Below are positions 26,423 through 35,426 of a stretch of DNA of 64,000 nt, one piece after another. The stretch's first letter is position 1, and the number at the start of each line of letters is the position of its first letter. Source of the stretch: Spirilliplanes yamanashiensis (GTDB lineage Bacteria; Actinomycetota; Actinomycetes; Mycobacteriales; Micromonosporaceae); the NCBI RefSeq assembly GCF_016863475.1, contig NZ_BOOY01000029.1, forward strand, positions 144,555-208,554, given 5' to 3'. The notes beneath the pieces were generated by a model. It was not told where the DNA came from. It searched no databases and saw only the letters and a list, made by a program, of their open reading frames with translations. Position numbers and translations under genes: made by a program.

Positions 26423-27475
26423 TCAGAAGACGATGCACACCTTGCCGCCGGCGCCCTCGGCGGCCACCCGGTACGCCTCCGCCGCCTCGGCCAGCGGGTA
26501 CCGGTGCGACACCACGACGTCCGGGCGCAGCCCCCAGCGGGCCAGGTTGGCGAGCAGGTCGGCCATGTGCCGCACCGAGGTGACCCACGAGCCGTACAGC
26601 GTGATCTGCTTGTGGATCAGCAGCTCGGACACGGCGAAGCTGACGGTGCCGCCCTCCCCCACGAACGCGCACCGGCCCCACGTGCGGGTGTTGGCCAGGG
26701 CCAGCTCGCGGGCGGCGGCGCTGCCGGAGCAGTCGATCGACGCCTCGGCGCCCCGGCCGCCGGTCAGCTCGGCGATCGCCTCGGCCGCGCCGTCGCCGGC
26801 GGGCACCGCGTGGTCGACCAGGCCCAGGTCGGCGGCGAGCTTCAGCCGGTCGGGCGAGAGGTCGGTGCCGATGATCGGCCCGGCGCCCATCGCCCGGCCC
26901 AGCATGGCGGCGGCCAGGCCGACCGGGCCCAGGCCGGTGATGAGCAGCCGGTCGAGGCCGGAGACCCGCAGCCGCAGCAGCGCCTCGTACGCCGTGCCGA
27001 ACCCGCACGACACCAGCGCCCCGTCGGCGAACGACAGCTCGTCGGGCAGCACCAGGCAGGTGCGCTCCTCGGCGAGCAGGTACTCGGCGTGCCCGCCGTC
27101 GCGCTGCCAGCCGTAGGCGGCGCGGGTCGGCGCGGTGCAGCCGATCAGGTAGCCGTGCCGGCACTCGTCGCACTGCCCGCACCCGGCGATGTGGTAGACC
27201 GCCACCCGGTCGCCCACGCCGATCCGGTGCACGCCCGGACCGACGGCGACGACCTCGCCGCACGGCTCGTGCCCGGCGATCACCCCGCGGTACGCCTCGG
27301 CGCCGTGCCCGAGGTGCTCGCGGTAGATGGCCCGGATGTCGCTGCCGCAGATGGACGAGGCCTTCATCGCGAGCAGCACCTGGCCGTGCCCCGGGGAGGG
27401 CACGGCCACGGTGACGTGCTCGACGGTGCTGTCGCCGGGCAGGCGTACCCCGGCCATCGTCTCGGTCATCACCAC
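26423..27475 (-). CDS. Zinc-dependent medium-chain alcohol/polyol dehydrogenase
   Basis: MDR-family NAD(P)-dependent dehydrogenase of 350 residues. Catalytic zinc ligands appear in [12 protein letters not shown] and [10 protein letters not shown]. The structural zinc lobe is complete with four cysteines in [16 protein letters not shown]. The Rossmann motif is [22 protein letters not shown], followed by IIGTDLS, whose aspartate favours NAD. It is encoded 6 bases after the permease gene in the CUT1 transport operon, so it most likely oxidises the imported compound, probably a sugar alcohol or related polyol, to a ketose. The ATG at 27469 (MTETMAG) is an alternative start. Confidence 0.88.
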   Translation of the reverse strand: MVMTETMAGVRLPGDSTVEHVTVAVPSPGHGQVLLAMKASSICGSDIRAIYREHLGHGAEAYRGVIAGHEPCGEVVAVGPGVHRIGVGDRVAVYHIAGCGQCDECRHGYLIGCTAPTRAAYGWQRDGGHAEYLLAEERTCLVLPDELSFADGALVSCGFGTAYEALLRLRVSGLDRLLITGLGPVGLAAAMLGRAMGAGPIIGTDLSPDRLKLAADLGLVDHAVPAGDGAAEAIAELTGGRGAEASIDCSGSAAARELALANTRTWGRCAFVGEGGTVSFAVSELLIHKQITLYGSWVTSVRHMADLLANLARWGLRPDVVVSHRYPLAEAAEAYRVAAEGAGGKVCIVF

Positions 27476-27481
27476 ACTGTC

Positions 27482-28366
27482 CTACTTGACGGAGCCCAGC
27501 GACAGGCCCTGCACCAGCTTGTCCTGGGCGGCGAAGCCCGCGACCAGCACCGGCAGCGAGACGACGAACGCCGCCGCGCACAGCTGCGCCAGGAACAGGC
27601 CCTGGCTGGTGACGAAGCTGGTGAGGAACACCGGCGCCGTCTGCGCCACCGTCGCCGTGAGGACCCGGGCGAACAGCAGCTCGTTCCAGCTGAAGATGAA
27701 ACAGATCAGCGCGGTGGCCGCGATGCCCGGCATGACGACGGGCGCGATGACCGACCGCAGCGTCTTGGCCAGCCCGGCGCCGTCGACCGACGCCGCCTCC
27801 AGCATCTCGACCGGCACCTCGGACAGGAACGAGCGCATCATCCAGACCGCGATCGGCAGGTTCATCGAGGTGTAGAAGACGATCAGCAGCCAGATGTTGT
27901 CGAGCAGCCGGGTGTTCTGGGCGAACAGGTACAGCGGCAGCAGGCCCGCCACGACTGGCAGCATCTTGGTCGACAGGAAGAAGAACAGGACGTCGGTCCA
28001 CTTCTTGACCGGCCGGATGCTGAGGGCGTACGCGGCCGGGATCGCCAGCAGCAGCACGATGATCGTGGAGATGACGCTGGCGGTCAGCGAGTTCAGCAGC
28101 GGCGGCCACGGGCTGGCGCCGCCGGTGAAGAACGACCGGTAGCCCTCCAGGGTCAGCGGGGCGAACACCGACGGCGGGTTCGTGGCGGCGGCGGCCTCGC
28201 TGTGGAAGGACGTCAGCACCATCCACACCACGGGCAGCACGAACAGGATGCCGACGACCCAGGCGAGCAGGCTCAGCAGCGCGCCGCTGCGGGGCTTGCG
28301 GGGCTTGCGCGGCTCGCCGGCCTCGGTGCGGGTGGCCGGAACGGGCGCGGTATCGGTGACGCTCAT
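27482..28366 (-). CDS. CUT1 sugar/polyol ABC transporter permease (MalG type)
   Basis: Integral membrane permease of 294 residues with six predicted helices. The EAA loop that contacts the ATPase is EAASVDGAGLAKTLRSVIAPVVMPGI (about 195-220). The N-terminal 30 residues are a basic cytoplasmic extension (PRKPRKPRSG). The ATG overlaps the stop of the partner permease gene (ATGA). It pairs with the MalF-type permease and the solute-binding lipoprotein just upstream. No ATPase gene is present in the cluster, as is common for actinobacterial CUT1 importers energised by a shared MsiK-type ATPase encoded elsewhere. Confidence 0.93.
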   Translation of the reverse strand: MSVTDTAPVPATRTEAGEPRKPRKPRSGALLSLLAWVVGILFVLPVVWMVLTSFHSEAAAATNPPSVFAPLTLEGYRSFFTGGASPWPPLLNSLTASVISTIIVLLLAIPAAYALSIRPVKKWTDVLFFFLSTKMLPVVAGLLPLYLFAQNTRLLDNIWLLIVFYTSMNLPIAVWMMRSFLSEVPVEMLEAASVDGAGLAKTLRSVIAPVVMPGIAATALICFIFSWNELLFARVLTATVAQTAPVFLTSFVTSQGLFLAQLCAAAFVVSLPVLVAGFAAQDKLVQGLSLGSVK

Positions 28367-29319
28367 CGGCCGGATTCCTCTCGGAACAGCGACGACACCG
28401 TCCGCAGGGCGAACGTCGCGATGATGATGGTGCCGATGACGACGACCACGGCGGCCGCGGAGGCGCGGCCGTAGTCGTGGGCGTTGTAGAAGGTCTGGTA
28501 GACCGCGTACGGCAGGTTCGCCGTGCCCAGGCCGCCGGAGGTGATGGTGAAGACCGCGTCGAAGTTCTGCACCACGTAGATGGAGCCGAGCAGGCCGCCC
28601 AGTTCCAGGTACTGGCGCAGGTGCGGCAGCGTCATGTTGGTGAAGATCTGCCAGCTGGTCGCGCCGTCGATGCGGGCCGCCTCGATGACGTCCAGCGGGC
28701 GGCTCTGCAGGCCGGCCAGCAGGATCAGCATCATGAACGGCGTCCACTGCCAGACCAGCGACGCCACGATGGCGCTCAGCGGCATGCTGGAGATCCAGTC
28801 GGGCTGCGGCGGGTCGGCGCCGAACAGGCCCCACAGCCACGTCAGCGCGCCGTTGAACAGGCCGTACTCGGGGTTGTAGAGGGCGTGCTTCCACAGCAGC
28901 GCCGCCGCGACCGGCACGACGAGGAACGGCGCGATCATCATGGTGCGCACGGCGCCCCGGCCGCGGAACGAGCGGTCGAGCAGCAGGGCGATGCCCAGCC
29001 CGAGCAGCAGGCTGATGATGACCACGCTGGCGGTGAGCAGGATGGTGGTCCACACCGCGTCGCGCATGTTGACGTCGGTGAGGACCCGCTGGAAGTTGTC
29101 GAAGCCGGCGAAGCCGATCTCGTCGGGGTAGTACGCGTTCCAGTCCATGAACGAGATGACCAGCGTCGCCACGAACGGCAGCTGGGTCACGACGATCATG
29201 AACACGAGCGCGGGCAGCAGCGGCGCCCGGCGGGCCCAGGCGGACGCGCGGCGGGCGCCGGACGGGCGTTCGGGTGGGGTGGCCGTGCCGGGCCCGGGCT
29301 TCTCGACCGCGAGCGTCAT
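28363..29319 (-). CDS. CUT1 sugar/polyol ABC transporter permease (MalF type)
   Basis: Permease of 318 residues with six predicted helices after a 30-residue Pro/Arg-rich cytoplasmic start. The EAA loop is EAARIDGATSWQIFTNMTLPHLRQ (about 220-243). Segments LPALVFMIVVTQLPFVATLVISF and LVWQWTPFMMLILLAGLQ are typical of polyol/sorbitol-type permeases. It follows the solute-binding protein gene after 26 bases and overlaps the second permease gene by 4 bases. ATG 29319 has GAGAGG-like sequence upstream (revcomp of cctctc). Confidence 0.92.
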   Translation of the reverse strand: MTLAVEKPGPGTATPPERPSGARRASAWARRAPLLPALVFMIVVTQLPFVATLVISFMDWNAYYPDEIGFAGFDNFQRVLTDVNMRDAVWTTILLTASVVIISLLLGLGIALLLDRSFRGRGAVRTMMIAPFLVVPVAAALLWKHALYNPEYGLFNGALTWLWGLFGADPPQPDWISSMPLSAIVASLVWQWTPFMMLILLAGLQSRPLDVIEAARIDGATSWQIFTNMTLPHLRQYLELGGLLGSIYVVQNFDAVFTITSGGLGTANLPYAVYQTFYNAHDYGRASAAAVVVVIGTIIIATFALRTVSSLFREESGR

Positions 29320-29345
29320 GGCGTCTCTCCTCTCGATCGCGGCGG

Positions 29346-30710
29346 CTACAGCCGGGACCGGTAGCGCTCGGCGACGTCGTCGGCGAGCTCCTGACCCCGG
29401 TCGAGTGCCTCGTCGACGCTCATCTGGCCGGCGATCGCCGAGCTGACCCCCTGCGACACCTGGGTGCCGAGGTCGGTGAACTCGGGGATGTCGACGAACT
29501 GGATGCCGATCGCCGGGCGCGGCTGCACGCCGGGGTTGCGGGGATCGGCGCTGGAGATCGCGGCGCGGGTGGGTTCGGCGAACGCCGACGCCTCGGCCAG
29601 GTACTCCTGGTTGGTGTACGTCGAGGCGCGCTTGCCGGCCGGCACCCGGGACCAGCCGAGTTCCCGGCCGACCAGCTGCTCGTACTCGGCGCTGGACGCC
29701 CAGGAGATGAACTTCCAGGCGTTGTCCTTCTTGTCGCTGGCCTGCTGGATGCCCCACGACCAGGCATACAGCCAGCCGGAGCTCTTGGTCTTCTCGACCG
29801 GCGCGGCGACGTAGCCCATCTTGCCCTTGACCGGCGAGTCGGCGGCCTCGAGCGAGCCGGCGGCGCTGGTCGCGTCGTACCACATGGCGACGTTGCCCTG
29901 GACGGTGTTGTTGAGGCACTCGGTGAAGCCGGCCTGCGCCGCGCCGGCCTCGCCGTGGGCGCGGACCAGGTCGACGTAGAACTGCACGGCCCGCTTGAAC
30001 TCGGGGGCGTTGACCTGCGCCTGCCAGTCGGCGGTGAACCAGGTGCCGCCGAACGTGTTGACGACGGTGGTCAGCGGGGCGAAGACCTGGCCCCAGCCGG
30101 GCTGGCCGCGCAGGCAGATGCCGTTCATGCCGGGCACCTTGTCGTCGACCCGGGCGGCGATGTCGGCGACCTGCTGCCAGGTGGGGTTCGCGGGCATCTG
30201 CACGCCCTGCTGCTCCAGCACGTCCTTGCGGTACATGAGGAACGACGACTCGCCGTAGAACGGCTGGCCGTAGACCTTGCCGTCCTCGGCGGTGAGCGAC
30301 AGGCGCATCGGCTCGAGGACGTCCTGCTGGTTGAAGCCCGGGTCGGCGGCGATGTAGCCGTCGAGCGGGGCGATCCACTCGCTCTTGGCGTAGATGGGGA
30401 TCTCGAAGTTGCTCAGCGAGGCCACGTCGTACTGGCCGGCCTGGCTGGAGAATTCCTGGCTGATCTTGTCGCGGACGTCGTTCTCGGGCAGGACGGTGAA
30501 GTTGACCGGGATGCCGGTGCGGGCGGTGAAGTGCTGCGCCGTGAGTTTCTGCAGGTCGATCATCTGCGGGTTGTTGACCATGAGCACGTCGATCGCCTCG
30601 GCGCCGCCGGCGCCCGCGTCCGAGCCGCCCCAGCCGGCGCAACCCGTGACGCCCATCGTGAGGAATGCCGCTGCCGCCGCGAGCGCGGGGCGCAATCGTG
30701 CGAGGACCAT
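29346..30710 (-). CDS. Solute-binding lipoprotein of polyol-type ABC importer
   Basis: Extracytoplasmic binding protein of 454 residues. The lipobox is TMGVTGCAG (Cys24 lipidated). The cluster-type fold continues with IDVLMVNNPQMIDLQKLTAQHFTARTGIPVNFTVLPENDVRDKI, YDVASLSNFEIPIYAKSEWIAPLDGYI and YGQPFYGESSFLMYRKDVLE, which are typical of sorbitol/mannitol-class binding proteins. Together with the dehydrogenase two genes down this points to a polyol ligand (inference). ATG 30710 has GAGGAGG five bases upstream. The gene is first in the operon SBP-permease-permease-dehydrogenase and has a clear promoter and dyad upstream. Confidence 0.92.
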   Translation of the reverse strand: MVLARLRPALAAAAAFLTMGVTGCAGWGGSDAGAGGAEAIDVLMVNNPQMIDLQKLTAQHFTARTGIPVNFTVLPENDVRDKISQEFSSQAGQYDVASLSNFEIPIYAKSEWIAPLDGYIAADPGFNQQDVLEPMRLSLTAEDGKVYGQPFYGESSFLMYRKDVLEQQGVQMPANPTWQQVADIAARVDDKVPGMNGICLRGQPGWGQVFAPLTTVVNTFGGTWFTADWQAQVNAPEFKRAVQFYVDLVRAHGEAGAAQAGFTECLNNTVQGNVAMWYDATSAAGSLEAADSPVKGKMGYVAAPVEKTKSSGWLYAWSWGIQQASDKKDNAWKFISWASSAEYEQLVGRELGWSRVPAGKRASTYTNQEYLAEASAFAEPTRAAISSADPRNPGVQPRPAIGIQFVDIPEFTDLGTQVSQGVSSAIAGQMSVDEALDRGQELADDVAERYRSRL

Positions 30711-30752
30711 GCCGCCTCCTCGGTGAGGCTGTCGCCGGGTGCCGTTATTGCC

Positions 30753-30767
30753 CCGGAAACAATCCGG
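30753..30767. promoter_or_regulatory. Dyad operator candidate at the polyol operon start site
   Basis: CCGGA-AACAA-TCCGG, a perfect 5-bp dyad with 5-base spacer, covers the expected +1 position of the promoter at 30773-30801. A repressor bound here would block initiation. No LacI, GntR or DeoR gene is adjacent, so the regulator must be encoded elsewhere. Confidence 0.5.
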
Positions 30768-30772
30768 TCATC

Positions 30773-30801
30773 AGTACATGCCTGAGATCGACGCCTGTCA
30801 A
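30773..30801 (-). promoter_or_regulatory. Promoter of the polyol ABC operon
   Basis: Minus-strand -35 TTGACA (30801-30796, perfect consensus) and -10 TGTACT (30778-30773), with a 17-base spacer. Transcription should start near 30766, giving a leader of about 56 bases to the ATG at 30710. This is the best vegetative-type promoter seen in the window. Confidence 0.65.
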
Positions 30802-30865
30802 CAGAGCGTCACAGTCGTACCACGTGATGGAATCGCCGCAGGTCACCCCGGCGATCGGCCGTCTC

Positions 30866-32440
30866 TCAGCCGCGCAGCCCGCCGGTGGCCAGGTGGGCGA
30901 AGGCCGCCGCCAGGTCCGGGCGGGTGCGCGGCGCGCCGACGTAGCCGCCGACCGGCGCGACGGCCCGCTCCAGCGCGGCGACCGCCGCGTTCGTCCCGCC
31001 GAACACCACGATCGCCAGGTCGACCGGCCGGTCATCGGCGCGCGCCCCGGCCAGGTCCGCGGCCAGCCGGTCCGGGTCGGCCGGGCCGGCCGCGCCCGCG
31101 CCGCGCCCGTCGAGCACCACCAGCACCCGCTGCGGCACGCCGGGGCGCCAGCCGTCGCGGGCGGCGGTGTACGCCGCGAGCACCGCCGCGTCCGGCGGTC
31201 CTGCCCGGCCCGCCGGGGCGAGCGCGTGCAGGCCGCCGGCCAGCGCCGCCCGGCGCCCGGCGTCGAGCGGGCCGGGCCGGACGACGACCCGGTGGCGCCG
31301 GCCCGCCAGCGTCCACAGCCCGGCGCGCGCGTCGGCCGGCAGCGCGTCGACGACCTCCTGGGCGCAGCGCTGCGCGTCGGTCAGCAGCGGCTCGTCGCCG
31401 CCCGGGGCCGGTCGCGCGGTGCCCGCCGCGGTGTCCAGCACGACCAGCACGTCGGCGCGGCGGTCGGCGGCGTACCAGGCGGCGAACACGCGGTCGACGG
31501 CCGGGCCGTCCAGGTCGGCGGCGGGCGCGGCGGCGAGGTCGGCCGCGGCCCGGCCGCCGGCGGGCACGGCGCCGTCGGGGGTGCGCAGCCCGGCCGCGGC
31601 CAGGGCGGGCGCGGCCGGCGGGCCGGTGAGCGCCGCCCGCAGCCGGGCCAGGCCGCCGGTGCGCAGCGGGTCGGCGGCGGCGGCCGCGCTCGGCAGGTAG
31701 GTGAAGCGCAGCAGGGCGGACGCGTCGCCGCCCGGCCGGACGCGCATCCCCGGGCCGGCGGCGCCCAGCGCGTGCTCGGCGACCAGCCCCACCTCGCGGC
31801 CGGCGGCGGGCAGGGCGGGCCCGGCGGTGCTGCGGGCGGTGCGCCGGGCCCGCTGCAGCCACATGGCGGCGGCGTCGGCGCCCGCGTCCGCCCGGATGGC
31901 GGCGGCGGCCGCGCCCGCGCCGACCAGCCCGGCGCCGGAGCGGGCCGGATCGGTCAGCGCGAGGGTGCGCCGCCCCTCGGCGACGGCCCGGGCCAGCGCG
32001 AGCCAGGTGGCGGGCGGCTCGGCGTCGCGGGCGAGCATCAGCACCGGGCTGGTCGCCACGACGGTGCCGGCGCCCGCCGCGTCGCGGGCCGGCGTGAACG
32101 CCCCCGCCTCGGTGGCCCAGGCGCCGTCGTCGGGGATCCACACGTCGGCCGGGGCCGCGGCGGCGGCGTCACCGGCGGTGCGCCCGTCGGCGGTCACCAC
32201 CGCGAGCGCCACGCAGTCCGTCCCGGCGGCCAGGCCCGGCGCCAGCGCGGTGAGCACCGGCGCGTACGCGGTGGCGGCGACGACGGTCAGCGGGGTGCAC
32301 GGGGCGGCCGCGGACGGCCCGTCCCGGCCGCCGTCGCGGCGCAGCAGCGCGACGCCGGCCGCGGCCGCCGCGACGATCAGGACCGCCGTCACGGTCAGCC
32401 ATCGGCGGGCGGTGCGCCGGCCGGCGCGGTGCTTCGCCAT
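30866..32440 (-). CDS. Anchored protein with periplasmic-binding-like and degenerate VWA-like parts
   Basis: Protein of 524 residues with a signal/anchor helix (about 14-34, WLTVTAVLIVAAAAAGVALL). Residues 45-320 resemble the type-2 solute-binding fold seen in many actinobacterial substrate-binding/VWA proteins: LTVVAATAYAPVLTALAP, PADVWIPDDGAWA and TSPVLMLARDAEP. Residues 345-524 look like a VWA domain (VLVVLDTAAGTARPA, RVLVVLDGRG), but the metal site DxSxS is replaced by DTAAG, so cation-dependent binding is doubtful. Composition is extremely Ala-rich. It is 155 bases upstream of the polyol operon and probably transcribed separately. Confidence 0.75.
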   Translation of the reverse strand: MAKHRAGRRTARRWLTVTAVLIVAAAAAGVALLRRDGGRDGPSAAAPCTPLTVVAATAYAPVLTALAPGLAAGTDCVALAVVTADGRTAGDAAAAAPADVWIPDDGAWATEAGAFTPARDAAGAGTVVATSPVLMLARDAEPPATWLALARAVAEGRRTLALTDPARSGAGLVGAGAAAAAIRADAGADAAAMWLQRARRTARSTAGPALPAAGREVGLVAEHALGAAGPGMRVRPGGDASALLRFTYLPSAAAAADPLRTGGLARLRAALTGPPAAPALAAAGLRTPDGAVPAGGRAAADLAAAPAADLDGPAVDRVFAAWYAADRRADVLVVLDTAAGTARPAPGGDEPLLTDAQRCAQEVVDALPADARAGLWTLAGRRHRVVVRPGPLDAGRRAALAGGLHALAPAGRAGPPDAAVLAAYTAARDGWRPGVPQRVLVVLDGRGAGAAGPADPDRLAADLAGARADDRPVDLAIVVFGGTNAAVAALERAVAPVGGYVGAPRTRPDLAAAFAHLATGGLRG

Positions 32441-32581
32441 GACCCTCCCCGGAACCCCGCCACCCCCGTGTCCGCGCAGGTGGCGACGGGTTCAAGGATG
32501 CCAGGTGTTCGCTCGCGACGGCACTGCGTGACGGCGCGGGGGATCAATGGGCGGGCATGTCGGACACGCCGGGTGATCGGT

Positions 32582-32788
32582 TCAGGCGACGCGGGCGGCG
32601 GCGTCCCCGAGGCTCACCACGTCGCCGGGGAACAGCTGGCGGCCCCGCCGGTCCTCCACCTCGCCGTTGACCCGGACCTCGCCCGCGCCGATGCGCCACT
32701 TCGCCTCGCCGCCCGTGTCGATGAGGTCGGCGAGCTTGAGGAACTGGCCGAGGCGGATCATCTCGCCGTCGATGGGCACGTCGCGCAT
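32582..32788 (-). CDS. S4-domain RNA-binding protein (YbcJ-like)
   Basis: Small protein of 68 residues that is essentially a single S4-like RNA-binding domain: MIRLGQFLKLADLIDTGGEAKWRIGAGEVRVNGEVEDRRGRQLFPGDVV at residues 10-58. Length and motif match the YbcJ/YaaA group of stand-alone S4 proteins, thought to bind structured RNA in the cytoplasm. ATG 32788 is the only start giving the usual short N-terminus (MRDVPIDGE). It stands alone, with the divergent YcnI-like gene beginning 76 bases away. Confidence 0.88.
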   Translation of the reverse strand: MRDVPIDGEMIRLGQFLKLADLIDTGGEAKWRIGAGEVRVNGEVEDRRGRQLFPGDVVSLGDAAARVA

Positions 32789-32864
32789 CGGCCCATCATG
32801 CCGGGCGCGGAAATTTCTCGCGCCGCGGCTGAACCATTCCCGGCCGCGGTACGAACTATCTGCC

Positions 32865-33683
32865 GTGAGGGTGCACCGGATCGCTTCTCGGGCAGGCGTG
32901 CTGGCCGGCGCCGCCACGGCCGTGCTGATCGGCCTGGCGGCCCCGGCCTCCGCCGGCGTCACGATCTCGCCGAACACGGCCGTGCAGGGCACGGGCGTCA
33001 ACGGCGACTTCACGATCACCAACGACCACCCGTCGTCGGCGATCACGACGGTGACGCTGACCCTGCCGGCGAACCACCCGATCCCGGAGGTCTACCCGCT
33101 GTCGGCGGAGGACTGGGCGCCGCGGCTGACGACGCGGCGGCTCGACCCGCCGGTGCCGGGCCTGCACGGCAGCATGATCGACCAGGCCACGGCCACCGTG
33201 GTGTGGACGGCGATGCCCGGCCGCGCGCTGCAGCCCGGGAAGAAGGCCGACCTGCGGATCGCGATGGGTCCGCTGCCGGAGGCCGACCACATCGTGTTCA
33301 CGGTGCAGCCGACGTACGCCGACGGCAGCACCGGCCCGGCCACGGGCAACGGCGCCACCGACTTCGGGGCCACCCGGGTCGCGATGAAGCTGACCCCGGC
33401 CGTGGTGGCGCCGCTCGACCCGGTGGACGAAGCCGCCATCACGCCGACCGTGCAGGAGCCCGGCACCGGCGCGTGGGCGGTGTCCGGCTGGATCGCCGCG
33501 GCGGTCTTCGCGGCCTTCGGCGTCGTGGCGACGCTGCGGGCCCGCCGCGAATGGCGGCACACGGACGACCCGGCGCCGGGGGCGGCGCCGGTCGGTAAGG
33601 AAGTCCAGGACGACGACGGTGCGCGTGAGCCGGCGGTGGCCGGCCCCCGCGTGACGTCCTGGAGCTACCGCGACGGTCCCTGA
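32865..33683 (+). CDS. YcnI-like (DUF1775) exported membrane-anchored protein
   Basis: Protein of 272 residues. A signal peptide ends LAAPASA (about residue 27); the DUF1775 domain follows: GVTISPNTAVQGTGVNGDFTITN, TVTLTLPANHPIPEVYPL and GPLPEADHIVFTVQPTYADGST. A C-terminal helix (WAVSGWIAAAVFAAFGVVATL, about 203-223) anchors it with a 45-residue cytoplasmic tail. Typical YcnI proteins begin the mature chain with histidine that binds copper; here the equivalent is Ala-Gly-Val, and the tryptophan normally found after the YSDG segment is absent. Copper binding is therefore doubtful. GTG 32865 or 32871 could be the start. No copC/ycnJ-type copper gene is adjacent. Confidence 0.75.
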   Translation: MRVHRIASRAGVLAGAATAVLIGLAAPASAGVTISPNTAVQGTGVNGDFTITNDHPSSAITTVTLTLPANHPIPEVYPLSAEDWAPRLTTRRLDPPVPGLHGSMIDQATATVVWTAMPGRALQPGKKADLRIAMGPLPEADHIVFTVQPTYADGSTGPATGNGATDFGATRVAMKLTPAVVAPLDPVDEAAITPTVQEPGTGAWAVSGWIAAAVFAAFGVVATLRARREWRHTDDPAPGAAPVGKEVQDDDGAREPAVAGPRVTSWSYRDGP

Positions 33684-33744
33684 CCGGAGCGGGAGGAGGG
33701 CGACGACGGCCAACTGCGGCAACAGGACCGTCGGCCCGGCAGGG

Positions 33745-33776
33745 GCGGGGCGGGGAGTGGCGGCTCCCCGCCCCGC
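33745..33776. terminator. Strong GC hairpin after the YcnI-like gene
   Basis: Perfect 13-bp stem GCGGGGCGGGGAG/CTCCCCGCCCCGC with a TGGCGG loop, 62 bases past the YcnI-like stop codon. There is no T-tract. It separates this gene from zwf. Apart from it, the 237-base gap 33684-33920 holds only an upstream region for zwf with no obvious promoter. Confidence 0.7.
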
Positions 33777-33920
33777 GCTGCATGACCCACACCCGCCCGC
33801 AGGAGCGATCAGGGTCACGCAAGATCATGGCAGATGCTGGGACGGGCGTGTGCCCGCCGCCCACCCGTCTGCGTAAGGTTTGCTCGACGGTGACCGACCG
33901 CGCTCGGAGGACGACGCACG

Positions 33921-35426
33921 ATGGACCAGGCCCTTCAGTTCCAGCCGGAGAACAGTGACGCCCGTAACGCCCCGCCGGCGACGATCGTCATCTTCGGCGC
34001 CTCCGGTGACCTGACCCGGCGCAAGCTGATCCCCGCGGTCGCCAACCTCGCCCGGCACAACCGGCTGCCGCGCGAGTTCGCCGTCGTCGGCGTGGCCCGC
34101 ACCCCGATGGACGACGCGGAGTTCCAGCGCACCGTCCTGGGCGACAAGGGCCTCGGCGACCTGGCCCGCATCGACGGCGGGCTGCGCTACGTCTCCGGCG
34201 GCTACGACGACCCGGAGACCTACAAGCGGCTCGCGGTGCTGCTCGACGAGCTGGACGCCCAGCGCGGCACGTCCGGCAACCGGGTGTTCTACCTGTCCAC
34301 CCCGCCGCAGGCGTTCTCGCACGTCATCGAGGGGCTGGCCGGCGCCGGGCTGAACCGCACGCACGAGCAGGGCTTCGCCCGGCTGGTCATCGAGAAGCCG
34401 TACGGCAGCGACCTGGCCACCGCCCGCGCGCTCGACGCCACCGTGCACGCCGCGTTCGACGAGCCGCAGGTCTTCCGCATCGACCACTACCTGGGCAAGG
34501 ACACCGTCCAGAACGTGCTGGCGCTGCGCTTCGCCAACGCGATCTTCCAGCCCATCTGGAACCGGTCCTGGGTCGACCACGTGCAGATCACCGTGGCCGA
34601 GACGCTCGGCGTGGGCACCCGGGGCTCGTTCTACGAGACCGCCGGCGCGATGCGCGACATCGTGCAGAACCACGTGCTGCAGGTGCTGGCGCTGGCGCTG
34701 ATGGAGCCGCCCGCGTCGTTCGACGCCGAGGCCGTGCGCAACGAGAAGGTCAAGCTGCTGCAGGCGATCCGGCTGCCCACCCACCGCGACATCGACGAGC
34801 TGGCGGTGCGCGGCCAGTACACCCGCGGCGGCACCCGGGACAACCTGATGGCCGGCTACCGCGACGAGCAGGGCGTCGACCCGCTGAGCCGGACCGAGAC
34901 GTACGCGGCGATGCGGCTCAACGTCGACAACTGGCGCTGGGCGGGCGTGCCGTTCTACGTGCGCACCGGCAAGCGGCTGCCGGCCCGTGTCACCGAGGTG
35001 GCGCTGCAGTTCCAGCGCCCGCCGCACCTGCCGATCCCGGGCGCGCAGCTCACCGAGCTGGACGCGGACGCCCTGATCCTGCGCATCCAGCCGAACGAGG
35101 GCATCAGCCTGCGCTTCGGCGCGAAGGTGCCCGGCCATTCGTTCCGGGTGCGCACGGCCAGCATGGAGTTCTCGTACGACGCGACGTTCCGCGAGGAGAG
35201 CCCCGAGGCGTACGAGCGGCTGCTGCTCGACGCGCTGATGGGCGACCCGACGCTGTTCATCCGCACCGACGAGGTCGAGCAGTGCTGGCGCATCGTCGAC
35301 CCGATCATCGACCGCTGGGCGAACGACGACTCGCCGATCCCGACCTACGAGGCGGCCAGCTGGGGCCCCACGGACGCGGACCGGCTGATCAACCGCAGCG
35401 GCCGCAGCTGGCGCAACAACCTCTAG
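33921..35426 (+). CDS. zwf: Glucose-6-phosphate 1-dehydrogenase
   Basis: Enzyme of 501 residues oxidising glucose 6-phosphate to 6-phosphogluconolactone, the entry to the pentose phosphate pathway and a main NADPH source. The nucleotide-binding start is IVIFGASGDLTRRKLIPAVANL (residues 21-42). The catalytic segment RIDHYLGKDTVQN (about 187-199) holds the active-site Asp-His and substrate lysine. EKPYG and the C-terminal AYERLLLDALMGDPTLFIRTDEVEQCW are also typical. It stands apart from tal, pgl, opcA and other pentose phosphate genes, which often accompany one zwf copy in actinobacteria, so a second zwf elsewhere is likely. Its TAG stop is shared in the palindrome CTAG with the convergent bcp gene. 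Confidence 0.95.
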   Translation: MDQALQFQPENSDARNAPPATIVIFGASGDLTRRKLIPAVANLARHNRLPREFAVVGVARTPMDDAEFQRTVLGDKGLGDLARIDGGLRYVSGGYDDPETYKRLAVLLDELDAQRGTSGNRVFYLSTPPQAFSHVIEGLAGAGLNRTHEQGFARLVIEKPYGSDLATARALDATVHAAFDEPQVFRIDHYLGKDTVQNVLALRFANAIFQPIWNRSWVDHVQITVAETLGVGTRGSFYETAGAMRDIVQNHVLQVLALALMEPPASFDAEAVRNEKVKLLQAIRLPTHRDIDELAVRGQYTRGGTRDNLMAGYRDEQGVDPLSRTETYAAMRLNVDNWRWAGVPFYVRTGKRLPARVTEVALQFQRPPHLPIPGAQLTELDADALILRIQPNEGISLRFGAKVPGHSFRVRTASMEFSYDATFREESPEAYERLLLDALMGDPTLFIRTDEVEQCWRIVDPIIDRWANDDSPIPTYEAASWGPTDADRLINRSGRSWRNNL

